Part shown: one piece after another, positions 10,270 to 21,500 of the stretch
Position numbering within the stretch: the stretch's first letter is position 1
How the letters are laid out: every line of letters starts with the position of its first letter
Assembly: GCA_949130495.1 (NCBI GenBank)
Contig: OX422210.1
Span: 504,657,760-504,721,759 of the forward strand
Source: Sambucus nigra
Taxonomy: Eukaryota > Streptophyta > Magnoliopsida > Dipsacales > Adoxaceae
Direction of reading: 5' to 3'
Length of the DNA: 64,000 nucleotides
Notes under the pieces: generated by a model
The model's database searches: none
What the model was told of the DNA's origin: nothing
Seen by the model: the letters and a program-made list of their open reading frames with translations, nothing else
Made by a program: the position numbers and the translations under genes

Positions 10270-11528
10270 TGTAAGGACATAAATTTCCAATTGAGTCCAT
10301 GTATTGTTTTGACTTAATTCCGTGAACAAAACTGTGTTTGTAATATGTCATAGGGAGATTTTATTTTGTCACGGTCCCACTTGGTCTATGACGTATTGAA
10401 GAAATTGAAGACGTTGCGGCAAAGCTTCAAAGAAATAATCATGTTGATGTTTAAATTGGTGCAAGTTTACTCGTCTTCAAGTCAATTGCATTCTGAGATC
10501 ACTCAGGTATGAATGCGTGTAATTAATGGTGCTCATAATTATTTTTATAAAAGTTAAGCATGTATTTTTATAAAGAAAAATGTTTTTAAAATGTTTTTAA
10601 AAGTGTTCTAAATGGTTTACACTGCATTTTATTATGATATACTCGAAATAGAGTTTGACTAATTTGGATCTCTTTTATCATAGACGTTTTGGACTAAAAG
10701 TCAAAGAAAGTCAAACTGACGTCAGCTCGCTCAAACAACATTAGGATCTCGTTCGAACGAGTTGCCTATGTCTCGTGAACGACATGGCCTTGTCATTCGA
10801 GCGACACAATTTTTGAGATGGCATTTAAATCTTATTTAAAGTGTGTTTCTATCAAAGTTTCGTAAGTGTGCATCTAGAAAAACAGAATACATTCCAGTAC
10901 GTTATTTGCACATGTTTTCTAAGGTTTTAAAGATTAACACATCCTTAGAGTTTTCAAAGATCTGAGTTATCATTAGTTTATGTTTACGTGATCATGCGGC
11001 ACCAAAGAAGTTTATTCTATCATTGAACATAAAGGGTTTTGCGGTGAATAAAAGAGAACGACTTCTTGTTCGACATCGTAAACGAATCAAGGCCAATCGG
11101 TGGACACCGAGACATACGTGCATGTGTGTGTTGTGGACAGGTATCGTGGAAGATGGAATTTCTGCATGGGCACTATTGAAGAACGGTTGAAGATCAGAAG
11201 GAGGATCAAGCCCCATGGGGATCGAGTCATTGTGTAAGGCTAGTCTGTCTTTGTAAAACCATTGTTTATAGTGATTATCTGGCTTGGGCCGTCCGAGGTT
11301 GTATTCATGTTTTGGGTTTTTTCTTCATGCATCCGGCATTGTGAGTATTCTTTACTTTATTTTACTTGCCTTAATCGCTAGATTCATGTTTACTATTAAT
11401 CATGGTAAAATTGGTTTAAAGTAAGAATTGAGTTTTTCACAACTTGGTTTGGTGCAAATTAAAAGTTGGATAATTTTTGGTGAAAAATTGGTTTGGTTTG
11501 AAACTCACACATATTGGGAACCCTTTCA
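10270..11528 (+). repeat. 3' LTR of the non-autonomous copia-type element
   Basis: This is a 1,259-bp copy of 6038-7298, starting TGTAAGGAC and ending CCCTTTCA. Substitutions are scattered, for example AAGCTTCAAAG here against AAGATTCAAAG in the 5' copy. ATTAT follows it. Confidence 0.9.
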
Positions 11529-12322
11529 ATTATGAACGGGACGAATAGGATGAACATGATCGACAGGAGGAAACAGATAAATGCTTGATCGATCATATTC
11601 AATATGAGGGCACCAAAGGCCGAACACCATGGTAGATGATTTTTGTCACATGTCACATATGTTTGTGGAATCAGTCAAATAATAAGAGCAAATGTCCTAT
11701 TTAGGTGGAAATCGTAATGTTGTATTGGTCTAGATAAAGGCATTTCGTCATAGTAAAAGGGAAATCAAACACTCCCCTCATAAGATCTTCTTTATAAATA
11801 CTCCAAGAGATTATAGTGAAGAGTGGGAATAACCCCACTGTGGACGTAGGCCATTCACAGACGAACCATGTAAAATAAAATTTTCTTATGTGATTGCTTT
11901 AATCATTATTTATTTATGTTGTTTGTGTAAATTTTTATCTAACGAAATTGGCACCATCTTTAGGAACGACACAATTATCTTTGTCATTCGTCATTCTAAT
12001 AATTTCTTCTTAGACTACCTCTTATCACCCAATTTTCTCACCAATGAAGAATGCATAATATGGATGTCCCCATTCAATGGAAACGGTGTTAAAGATGAGT
12101 TTTGTATTATTATTACTATTAATTGTCCTTTACAATTCCAATTTAAATTACATTGTTAGTTTTTCAAATAGTCTTTCAACTCAATGTTCTTCTTTATTGG
12201 ATTTTTAGAAAGACCTATTATGTCCTAATAATCAAATTCTTATGGCGTTCATATCTGCCGAGATTAGTAGCCATGGGGTGGAAGAAATTTATGCCCATAA
12301 ATATTATCCATTTACAGATTTG
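11529..12322 (+). pseudogene. Left part of a split, decayed reading frame
   Basis: From about 12153 to the border of Gypsy-1 at 12322 the sequence codes for a Tyr/Ile/Leu-rich stretch ending in a Gly-Trp-Lys-Lys-Phe motif (GWKKF). The right flank of Gypsy-1 (45361-46375) resumes with a Tyr-Pro-x-x-Val-Lys-Glu-Tyr-Tyr-like stretch. That order, GW-x-x-F then YP-x-x-V-x-E-(F/Y)-Y, fits my memory of the large family annotated as putative plant transposon protein. The part before 12153 shows no clear coding. The call rests on two short motifs, so it is weak. The alternative is unrelated noncoding flank. Confidence 0.3.
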
Positions 12323-12607
12323 TGTCAGATCGTTGTAAAATCAGTTAGTACTATTATAGTAGATTGCAACAAAAATGGTTAGTTGGTTAGGATAGCTCAT
12401 CAATTGTTAGTTAGGTAGTTACACTTGTTCTTTATATAGTATGTTGATGTAATTGTAAGGGTATCCAAGAATTAAATGAAATCTTCTTTGTCTCGTTCCT
12501 ATTATATTTCTCTTCTATCTTTATATTCTTCTTCATCTCTATCATTTCTCATTTTCTAAAAACCTAAAATTCCCAAAATAAGGTTCAGTCAGGCTAAGAA
12601 CCTAACA
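12323..12607 (+). repeat. 5' LTR of Gypsy-1
   Basis: This starts TGTCAGATCGTTG and ends CCTAACA. It has a TATA-like TTTATATAG near 12432 and a pyrimidine-rich TTCTTCTTCATC stretch near 12527. Confidence 0.92.
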
Positions 12608-12610
12608 AAG

Positions 12611-12622
12611 TGGTATCAGAGC
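12611..12622 (+). promoter_or_regulatory. Primer-binding site of Gypsy-1
   Basis: TGGTATCAGAGC, three bases after the LTR, is an exact 12-base match to the usual initiator tRNA-Met primer site of plant LTR elements. Confidence 0.9.
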
Positions 12623-12698
12623 CTCGATTCTGCAATTTCGCAACTCTTGTAACTCCCCCCAAACTATTTTTTCTCTTTCTTCAGTTCATGATTCATCA

Positions 12699-14395
12699 AT
12701 GGCTTAAACCAGACAGATGCATTTGGAAGGATCCATAAAAAATCATTTTTGAGAGATACAACAAAGACAAGATGGAATGGATGTGAAGTTACAAGAGGTC
12801 CAACAATTCTTAGAATCTTTGATTGTTACTATGACCCAACAATTCAAAAAATTCGATGAAAGATTCGATAAGATTGAAAAGAAATTGGAGAAACCCACCA
12901 CTGACAAACAAAAAATCATATTGGGAACACCCCAGGGATCAATTCTGATAGATTCAGGGCAGAAATTTGGATCAAACCAAATGGGAGGATTCAATGGGTA
13001 TAAGGTACCTAGGGTGGAGTGTCCAAGATTTAGTGGAGAGGACACGAGAAGTTGGATTCAATAAATTCAAAGTTATTTTGTGTTTAGTCCCATAAAAGAA
13101 GAACAGAAGGCCAGATTTGCTTCTCTACATCTTGAGAGAAGTGCTGCAAGATGGGTTCACTCTATGTATGACGGACTAGTACAAGTGAAGTGGGAAGAAT
13201 TTGTAGGACAAATTTGCCTAAGGTTTTCTCCTGGTGGATTCGATGATATTGTTGCTGAATTCAGTAAACTATACCAAGAAGGAACTGCCACACAATACCA
13301 AGAAAGGTTTGAAGAATTAAAACCTTTAGTAATAGCACAGAACAAAGGCCTATCTGAAAGTTACTTCATATATAGTTTCATCAGTGCTCTTAAACATGAG
13401 ATCAAAGTGGTGGTAAAAATGATGGAAACCATGTCACTAAACCATGCCATGTCATTAGCTAAACTCCAAGAATTTGTCCTTGAACCAAAAAAACACCCAA
13501 ACAGAGGAACACCATACCTTAACCCACACTACTCACGAAGACCTCAACTTACCACCTCGAGTTTTAACCCAATAGACAAAAATAACCATAAACCTAACAA
13601 TACCCTAACTTACCCTGTCAAGAGCCCTATACACCTACCCCCTATCAAAAGAATCACTCCAGCTGAGATGCAAGTAAGAAGAGAGAAAGGTGTATGCTAC
13701 CACTGCGATCAAGCTTATTCTTTTGGTCATAGATGTAAGAACATGAGTATTCACATCCTCATTTCGGAGGAAGATCACATAGAAGAAGGCGTCCAAGACA
13801 AGGAAGCAAACACACATGAAGAACAAAGTGAAGAATGGATTAATATGTCAATATCTTTGCAAGCCATGTCTGGTTCACCCACACATCAAACCATCATGAT
13901 TAAAGAAAAGTTCAAGAAACGAGATCTTAGCATCCTGATAGATTCCGGTAGTTCCCATAATTTTTTAGACCCCATAGCTGCAAAACAAATGGGGTGTGTG
14001 GTGAACCCTGCTTCCAAATTATGGGTAACCATAGCTGATGGGAACAAGGTTATCCAACACTACTAAATGTCCAGAATTCTGTTGGCAAATGCAAGGAGAA
14101 GAATTTGTGGCCAACATGAGAATACTTAAATTGGGAGGTTGTGACATGGTATTAGGTGTTGAATGGCTTGAGAGCCTTGGGGATGTACTGTTCAATTTCA
14201 AGAAATTAAGACTCAGCTTCGAGAGGGATGGTAAACCAGTGTAACTATTAGGAGTAAGGGAAGAAGCCCAACTCAAAATCATCAGTAGCAAGGCTATACA
14301 CAAGCTATGTAAGGACAGTGAATACACCATCTTGGGCCATCTCTATTCTATGGCTTCCACACCACAGGAAGAGGTACAAACTCCTCCTATACTAC
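12699..14395 (+). pseudogene. Gypsy-1 gag and aspartic protease, broken
   Basis: The ATG at 12699 opens a frame that continues past in-frame stops at codon 3, near 12750 and at 13061, up to 14066. It holds a coiled-coil-like start (about 12777-12900) and a gag capsid domain with ARWVH and FSPGGFDD stretches (13080-13480). A zinc-knuckle-like CYHCDQAYSFGHRC follows near 13695-13740. The protease active-site triad Asp-Ser-Gly (LIDSGSSHNFLD) is near 13940. Around 14050 the frame shifts, and the protease tail GCDMVLGVEWL continues to 14244 and, after another stop, to about 14395. There the CACTA element interrupts the region between protease and reverse transcriptase. The polyprotein would form virus-like particles in the cytoplasm. 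Confidence 0.9.
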
Positions 14396-14992
14396 CACTA
14401 CACCAAAACTAGCGATTGGTCACGGTCAAAATCCCTGACCAAAGCTATGGGTCGCGGACTTGGGCCGTGACCATTTTCGTGGGTCGCGACCCAAGTCCGT
14501 GACCAAAAAATGGTCATGGACGAGAGGGGTCATGGTAGATGGTCGCGGACTTGGGCCGTGACCCATACCATGACGGGTCGCGACCCTCATCTGTGACCCA
14601 CAACCGTGACAAATTGGTTGCGGCCAAAGTCCGCGACCCACGTCCGTGATAAAAAAATTAAAAAAATATGGTCGCGGCCCTCATCCGTGACCCCTAACCG
14701 TGAAAAAATTGGTCGCGACCACAACCCATGACCGTGATAAAAAAATAAAAAAACATTGGTCGCGGCCCTCATCCGTGACCCACAACCATGGTAAATTAGT
14801 AGCGGCCAAAGTTCGCGACCCACGTCCGTGACAAAAAAATTAAAAAACAAATGGTCGCGACCCTCATCCGTGACCCATAACCGTGACAAATTGGTCTCGG
14901 CCAAAGTCCGCGACCCATAACCGTGACAAAAAAAAAATTAAAAAAATGGTCGCGGCCTAAGTCTGTGACCATTTTTATGCGCGACAAAAAAA
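14396..14992. repeat. Left terminal and subterminal repeat region of the CACTA element
   Basis: After the 14-base end there are more than a dozen copies, in both orientations, of a GGTCGCGG or GGTCACGG half-site paired with CCGTGACC or CCGCGACC. Examples are GGTCGCGGACTTGGGCCGTG near 14450 and 14540. From about 14575 to 14950 a unit of roughly 95 bp repeats about three times, separated by A-rich AAAAAAATTAAAAAA spacers. In En/Spm such motifs bind the TNPA protein. Short Arg/Gly/His-rich minus-strand frames here are the repeats themselves. Confidence 0.85.
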
Positions 14993-15007
14993 TTAAAATG
15001 TATTTTT

Positions 15008-15095
15008 TTTGTCCAATCCTAAAATTGGGAGTCCTGTGAGTGCACCATCGGTTGCTACGTGTAACGTTGGACGCATACGAGGTGTTACAAATATT
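15008..15095 (+). repeat. Isolated degenerate satellite monomer
   Basis: CCTAAAATTGGGAGTCCTG followed by a GGTTGCTACGTGTAACGTTGG-like stretch and ACGAGGTGTTA matches, in order, the middle of the satellite monomer of the main arrays (TCAAACCGGGAGTCCCGCGG, TTCCTACGAGTTACATTGG, GAGGTGTTGG). It lies about 440 bp before the first array monomer, directly after the subterminal repeats. Confidence 0.55.
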
Positions 15096-15533
15096 TATTA
15101 TTGGCAAAACAATAAAAAAAATCACAAATTGCGAATCGAGAACGTTGTTAATAAACAAATATATATACAAACTTAAAAATATTACACGTCTTAATAATTC
15201 AAAAACCAAATAAAAAATAGGGCAGAGTATCCTCTATTTTCTTGACATTCCAAACCCTGTAAATGTAAAACCTGCTCATTATAAAGCCCGCATGACCATA
15301 AAATTCAACAACCAAATTATAAAAGCCCGCACGGCCATAAAACTAAACAATAAAAGCCCGCACGACTGTCACACATAATAAACAAAATCCTACATGTCCA
15401 CAACATATAAACAATCTTCATGTTGTAAATCATTGCCTCCTTCATTTGTTCCACGTGCAAAAATCCTACAAATGATAGGATACATTAAAAAAATATCAAT
15501 TGCATATATGAGTTAAAATTATCAACATATCAA
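15096..15533. other. AT-rich spacer with three short repeats, no gene
   Basis: Between 15285 and 15370 a block of about 30 bp, centred on AAAGCCCGCA(C/T)G(A/G)CC, occurs about three times. Nothing else is recognised. The minus-strand 137-residue frame that enters this stretch is built from subterminal repeats and has no protein motif. Confidence 0.5.
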
Positions 15534-18500
15534 TATTTTTATGCCTAAGTCTAGAAATATGCAAATTACCGTCGTATTCTCAAATCGAAAGTCCCGTGGC
15601 TGCGTGGTCAGTTTCTATGAGTTACATTCGTCCCGTGGGAGGTGTTGGTGCCACCCACGGGGCCGTTCGGGGGCTGTTTTGGGTTTTCACCCTCTAACAC
15701 CATGTTTTTAAGACTAAGTCTAGAAATATAAAAATTATCGTCCTATTCTCAAACCGGAAGATCCGCGGCTGCGGGATCAGTTCCTACGAGTTACATTGGT
15801 CCCGTGGGAGGTGTTGGTTCCACCCACGGGGCCGTTCGAGAGTTGTTTCGAGTTTTCACCCTCTAACACCCTATTTTTCTTAACTCTAGAAATATACAAA
15901 TTATCGTCATATTCTAAAACTGGGAGTCTCGCGGCTGCGCGATAAGTTCCTACGAGTTACATTGGTCCTGTGGGAGGTGTTGGTGCCACCCACGGGGTCG
16001 TTCAGGGGTTGTTTTGGATTTTCACCCTCTAATGCCATGTTTTTAAGTCTAAGTTTAGAAATATGCAAATGACCATAGTATTCTCAAATAGGGAGTCCCG
16101 CGGTAGGAGTTACATTGGTCCCGTGGGAGGTGTTGGTGTCACCCACAGGGCCGTTCGGGGGATGTTTTGGGTTTTCACCCTCTAACGCAATGTTCTTAAG
16201 CTAAACTCTAGAAATATGCAAATTATCATCGTATTCTCAAACCGGGAGACCCGTGGCTACGGGGTCAGTTCCTACGAGTTAAATTGGTCCTGTGGGAGGT
16301 GTTGGTGCCACCCACGGGGCCGTTCGGGGGTTGTTTCGAGTTTTCACCTTCTAACGTCAAGTTTTGCTTAAGTATAAAAATATGTAAATTACCGTCGTAT
16401 TCTCAAACTGGGAGTCTCGCGGTTGCGCGGTCAGTTCCTACGAGTTACATTGGTTCCGTGGGAGGTGTTGGTGCCACCCACGTGGTCGTTCAAGGGCTCT
16501 TTTGGGTTTTCACCCACTAACGTCATGTTTTTAAGCCTAAGTCTAGAAATATACAAATTAATGTCATATTCTCAAACCAGGAGACCCGCGACTGCGTTGT
16601 CGGTTCGTACGAGTTACATTGGTCCCGTGGGAGGTGTTGGTGCCACCTACGGGGTCGTTGGGGGCTGTTTCGAGTTTTCACCTCTAACGCCATGTTTTGC
16701 TTAAGTCTAGAAATATGCAAATTATCATCGTGTTCTCAAACCGGGAGTCTCGTGGCTGCGCGGTAAGTTCCTACGAGTTACAGTGGTCCTGTGGGAGGTG
16801 TTGGTTCCACCCACGGGGTAGCTCGGGGGTTGTTTCGAGTTTTCACCTTCTAACGCCATGTTTTTAAGCCTAAGTCTTGAAATATGCAAATTATCGTTTT
16901 ATTCTTAAATCGGGAGACCCGTGGCTGCGGGTCAGTTCCTACGAGTTACATTGGTCCCGAGGGAGGTGTTAGTGCCACCTACGGGGCCGTTTGGGGGTTG
17001 TTTCGAGTTTTCACCCTCTAACGCCGTGTTTTTCTTAGTTTAGAAATATGCAAATTATCGTCATATTCTTAAACCGAGAGTCTCACGACTGGGCGGTCAG
17101 TTCCTACGAGTTACATTGGTCCCGTGGGAGGTGTTGCTGCCACCCACGGGACCGTTCGGGGGTTGTTTTGGGTTTTCACCCTCTAACGCCATGTTTTTTA
17201 GTCTAAGTCTAGAAATATGAAAAGTACCATCGTATTCTCAAACCGGGAGTCCCGCGGTTGCGGGGTCAGTTCCTACGAGTTATATTGGTCCCGTGGAAGG
17301 TGTTGGTGCCACTCACGGGGCCGTTTGGGGGCTATTTGGAGTTTTCACCCTCTAACGCCGTGTTTTGCTTAGGTCTAGAAATATGCAAATTATTGTTGTA
17401 TTCTCAAATCAGGAGTCTCACGGATGCGCAGTCAGTTCCTACAAGTTACATTGGTCTCGTGGGAGGTGTTGGTGCCACCCACGGGGTTGTTCGGGGGATG
17501 TTTTTGATTCTCACCCTCTAACGCCTTATTTTTAAGCCTAAGTCTTGAAATATGCAAATTATCGTTATATTCTCAAACTGGGAGTCTCGCGGCTGTATGG
17601 TATGTTCTCACGAGTTACATTGGTCTCGTGGGAGGTGTTGTTGCCACCCACGAGGCCGTTCGGGGGAAATTCTAGGTTTTCACCCTCTAATGCCATGTTT
17701 TTTAGCCTAAGTCTAGAAATATGCAAATTATTGTCGTACTCTCAAAATGGGAATCCCGCGGCTACGCGGTCAGTTCCTACGAGTTACATTTGTCCCGTAG
17801 GAGGTGTAGGTGCCACCCACGGGGCCGTTCGGGGGCTGTTTCGAGTTTTCACCCTCTATAACCATGTTTTTCTTAGTATAGAAATATGCAAATTATCGTC
17901 GTATTCTTAAACAGGGAGTCTCGCGGCTGCACGGTAAGTTCCTACGAGTTACATTGGCCCCGTGGGAGGTGTTGCTGCCAGCCACGGGACCGTTCGTGGG
18001 CTGTTTTGGGGTTTCACCCTCTAACGCCATGTTTTTAAGCCTAAGTCTAGAAATATGAAAATTACAGTTATATTCTCAATTTGGGAGTCCCGCGGTTGCG
18101 CGGTCAGTTCCTACGAGTTACATTGGTCCCTTGGGAGGTGGTGGTGCCACCCACGGGGCCGCTCGAGGGTTGTTTCGAGTTTTCACCCTCTAACTCCATG
18201 TTTTGCTTAAGTCTAAAAATATGCAAATTATCATCATATTCTCAAACCGGGAGTATCGCGGGAGCGCGATCAGTTACTACAACTAACATTGGTCTCTTGG
18301 GAGGTGTTGGTGCCACCTACGGGGCCGTTCGGGGACTGTTTTGGGTTTTCACCCTCTAACGCCATGTTTTTAAGCCTAAGTCTAGAAATATGCTGATTAC
18401 CGTCATGTTCTCAAACCAGGAGTCCCGCGGCCGCGGGGTCAGTTCCTACGAGTTACATTGGTCCCGTGGAAGGTGTTGGTGCCACCCACGAGGCCGTTCG

Positions 18501-21500
18501 GGGGTTGTTTCGAGTTTTCTCCCTCTAACGCCATGTTTTGCTTAAGTCCAGAAATATGCAAATTATCGTTGTATTCTCAAACTGGGAGTCTCGCGACTGC
18601 GCGGTCAGTTCCTATAAGTTACATTGGTCTCATGGGAGGTGTTGGTGCCACCCACAGGGCCGTTCGGGGGCCGTTTTGGGTTTTCACCCTCTAACGCCAT
18701 GTTTTTAAGCCTAAGTCTATAAATATGCAAATTATCATCGTATTCTCAAACCGGGAGTCCCGCGGCTACGTGGTCAGTTCCTACGAGTTACATTGGTCTC
18801 GTGGGAGCTGTTGGTACCACCCACGGGGCCGTTCGGGGGTTGTTTCGAGTTTTCATCCTCTAACGCCATATTTTTAAGCCTAAGTCTAGAAATATGCAAA
18901 TTATCATCCTATTCTCAATCCGGGAGACCCGTGACAGCGGGGTCAGTTCCTACGAGTTACATTAGTCTCGTGGGAGGTGTAAGTACCACCCACGGGGTCG
19001 TTCGGGGGTTGTTTCGAGTTTTCACCCTCTAACTCCATGTTTTTCTTAGTTTAGAAATATGAAAATTACCGTCGTATTCTCAATCCGGGAGTCCCGCGGC
19101 TGCGCGGTCAGTTCCTACGAGTTTTTTTTGTGTCGTATGAGGTGTAGGTGCCACCCACGGGGCCGTTCGGGGGCTGTTTCAAGTTTTCACCTTCTAACGC
19201 CATGTTTTGCTTAGTATAGAAATATGAAAATTATCATCGTATTCTTAAACAGGGAGTCTCGCGGCTTCACGGTAAGTTCTTACGAGTTACATTGGTCCCG
19301 TGGGAGGTGTTGCTGCCACCCACGGGACTGTTCGTGGGCTGTTTTGGGTTTTCACCCTCTAACGCCATGTTTTTAAGCCTAAGTCTAGAAATATGCAAAT
19401 TACAGTCATATTCTCAATTCGGGAGTCCCGCGGCTGCGCGGTCAGTTCCTACGAGTTATATTTGTCCCTTGGGAGGTGGTGGTGCCACCCATGGGGCCGC
19501 TCGAGGGCTGTTTCGAGTTTTCACCCTCTAACGCCATGTTTTGCTTAAGTCTAAAAATATGCAAATTATCATCATATTCTCAAACCGGGAGTCTCGCGGC
19601 TGCGCGATCAGTTACTACGAGTTACATTAGTCTCGTGGGAGGTGTTGGTGCAACCCACGGGGCCGTTCGGGTGTTGTTTTGGGTTTTCATCCTCTAATGC
19701 CATGTTTTTAAGCCTAAGTCTAGAAATATGCAAATTACCGTTGTGTTCTGAAATCGGGAGTCTCGCGGCTGCGGGGTCAGTTCCTACGAGTTACATTGGT
19801 CCCGTGGAAGGTGTTGGTGCCACCCACGGGGCCATTCAGGGGCTATTTCGAGTTTTCACCCTCTAACGCCATGTTTTGCTTAAGTCTAGAAATAGGCAAA
19901 TTATCTTCGTATTCTAAAATGGGAGTCTCGCGGCTGCGCGGTAAGTTCCTACGAGTTACATTGGTCCCGTGGGAGGTGTTGGTTCCACCCACGGGGCCGT
20001 TCGGGGGCTGTTTTGGGTTTTCACCCTCTAACGCCATATTTTAAAGCCTAAATCTAGAAATATGCAAATTACCGTCGTATTCTCAAACCGGGAGTCCCGC
20101 GACTGCGGGGTCAATTCTTACGAGTTTCATTAGTCCCGTGGAAGGTGTTGGTGCCACCCACGGGGCCATTCAGGGGCTATTTGGAGTTTTCACCCTCTAA
20201 CGCCATGTTTTGCTTAAGTCTAGAAATATGCAAATTATCATTGTATTCTGAAACCGGGAGTCTCGCGGATGCGCGGTCAGTTCCTAGAAGTTACATTGGT
20301 CTCTTGGGAGGTGTTGGTGCCACCCAAGGGCCTGTTCGGGGGCTGTTTTGGGTTTTCACCCTCTAACGCCATGTTTTAAAGCCTAAGTCTTGAAATATGC
20401 AAATTATCGTCATATTGTCAAACCAGGGGTCTCTCAGCTGTGTGGTATGTTCCTACGAGTTACATTGGTCTCATGGGAGGTGTTGGTGCCACCCACGTGG
20501 CCGTTCGGGGGATGTTCTAGGTTTTCACCTCTAATGTCATGTTTTTTAGCCTAAGTCTAAAAATACAAATTATCGTCGTATTCTCATACTAGGAGTCCCG
20601 CGGCTACGCGGTGAGTTCCTACGAGTTACATTTGTCCCGTATGAGGTGTTGGTGCCACCCACGGGGCCGTTCGGGGGCTGTTTCAAGTTTTCACCCTCTA
20701 ATGCCATGTTTTACTTAGTATAGAAATATGTAAATTATCGTCGTATTCTTAAATCGGGAGTCTCGTGGCTGGACGATAAGTTCCTACGAGTTACATTGGT
20801 CCCGTGGGAGGTGTTGCTGCCACCCACGGGACCGTTCGGGGGCTATTTTGGGTTTTCACCCTCTAACGCCATATTTACAGTCATATTCTCAATTTGGGAG
20901 TCCCGCGACTGCGTGGTCAGTTCCTACGAGTTATATTGGTCCCTTGGGAGGTGGTGGTGCCACCCACGGGGACGTTCGAGGGTTGTTTCGAGTTTTCACT
21001 CTCTAACGCCATGTTTTGCTTAAGTCTAAAAATATGCAAATTATCATCGTATTCTCAAACCGGAAGTCTCGCGGCTACGCGATCAGTTACTACGAGTTAC
21101 ATTGGTATCGTGGGAGGTGTTGGTGCCACCCACTGGGCCGTTCGGGGGCTGTTTTGGGTTTTCACCCCCTAACGCCATGTTTTTAAGCCTAAGTCTAGAA
21201 ATATGCAAATTACCATCATGTTCTCAAACCAGGAGTCCCGCAACTACGGGGTCAGTTCCTACGAGTTACATTGGTCCCGTGGAAGGTGTTGGTGCCACCC
21301 ACGGGGCCGTTCGGGGGTTGTTTCGAGTTTTCACCCTCTAACGCCATGTTTTGCTTAAGTATAGAAATATCCAAATTATTATCGTATTCTCAAACCGGGA
21401 GTTTCGCGGCTGTGCGGTAGGTTCCTACGAGTTAAATTGGTCCCGTGGGAGGTGCTGGTTCCACCCACGGAGCAGTTCGGGGTTTTTTTCATGTTTTCAC

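Larger units (their letters stand above)
6038..11528 (+). mobile_element. Non-autonomous copia-type LTR retrotransposon (SIRE-like), complete with two LTRs
   Basis: Two long direct repeats (6038-7298 and 10270-11528) bound a 2,971-bp interior. Both start TGTAAGGACATAAATT and end CCCTTTCA. The interior has a methionine-tRNA-like primer site, a broken gag-derived frame, a long noncoding part and a polypurine tract before the 3' LTR. There is no protease, integrase, reverse transcriptase or RNase H. Flanking pentamers are ATGAT and ATTAT, a target duplication with one mismatch. It must have depended on enzymes from a relative; the decayed SIRE-like element at about 50100-56300 is of a related kind. 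Confidence 0.85.
5959..11945 (+). mobile_element. Possible old LTR remnant interrupted by the copia-type element
   Basis: At 5951-5961 AGGGGGCTTAC precedes TGATGAGGGAAAA, which resembles the polypurine tract and LTR start of plant Tat-type gypsy elements. Beyond the copia-type insertion the sequence resumes at 11529. It then shows a TATA-like TATAAATAC near 11794 and GTGGACGTAGGCC near 11839. Near 11943 comes ATTGGCACCATCTTTAGG, similar to Tat-type primer sites. From memory of the family, this is the order seen at the downstream end of a Tat LTR. No second LTR copy is visible, so the call is tentative. Confidence 0.3.

Noticed and set aside
14426..15209. Minus-strand frames of 71-137 residues rich in Gly, Arg and His
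   Set aside because: They translate the CACTA subterminal repeats and lack any transposase motif.
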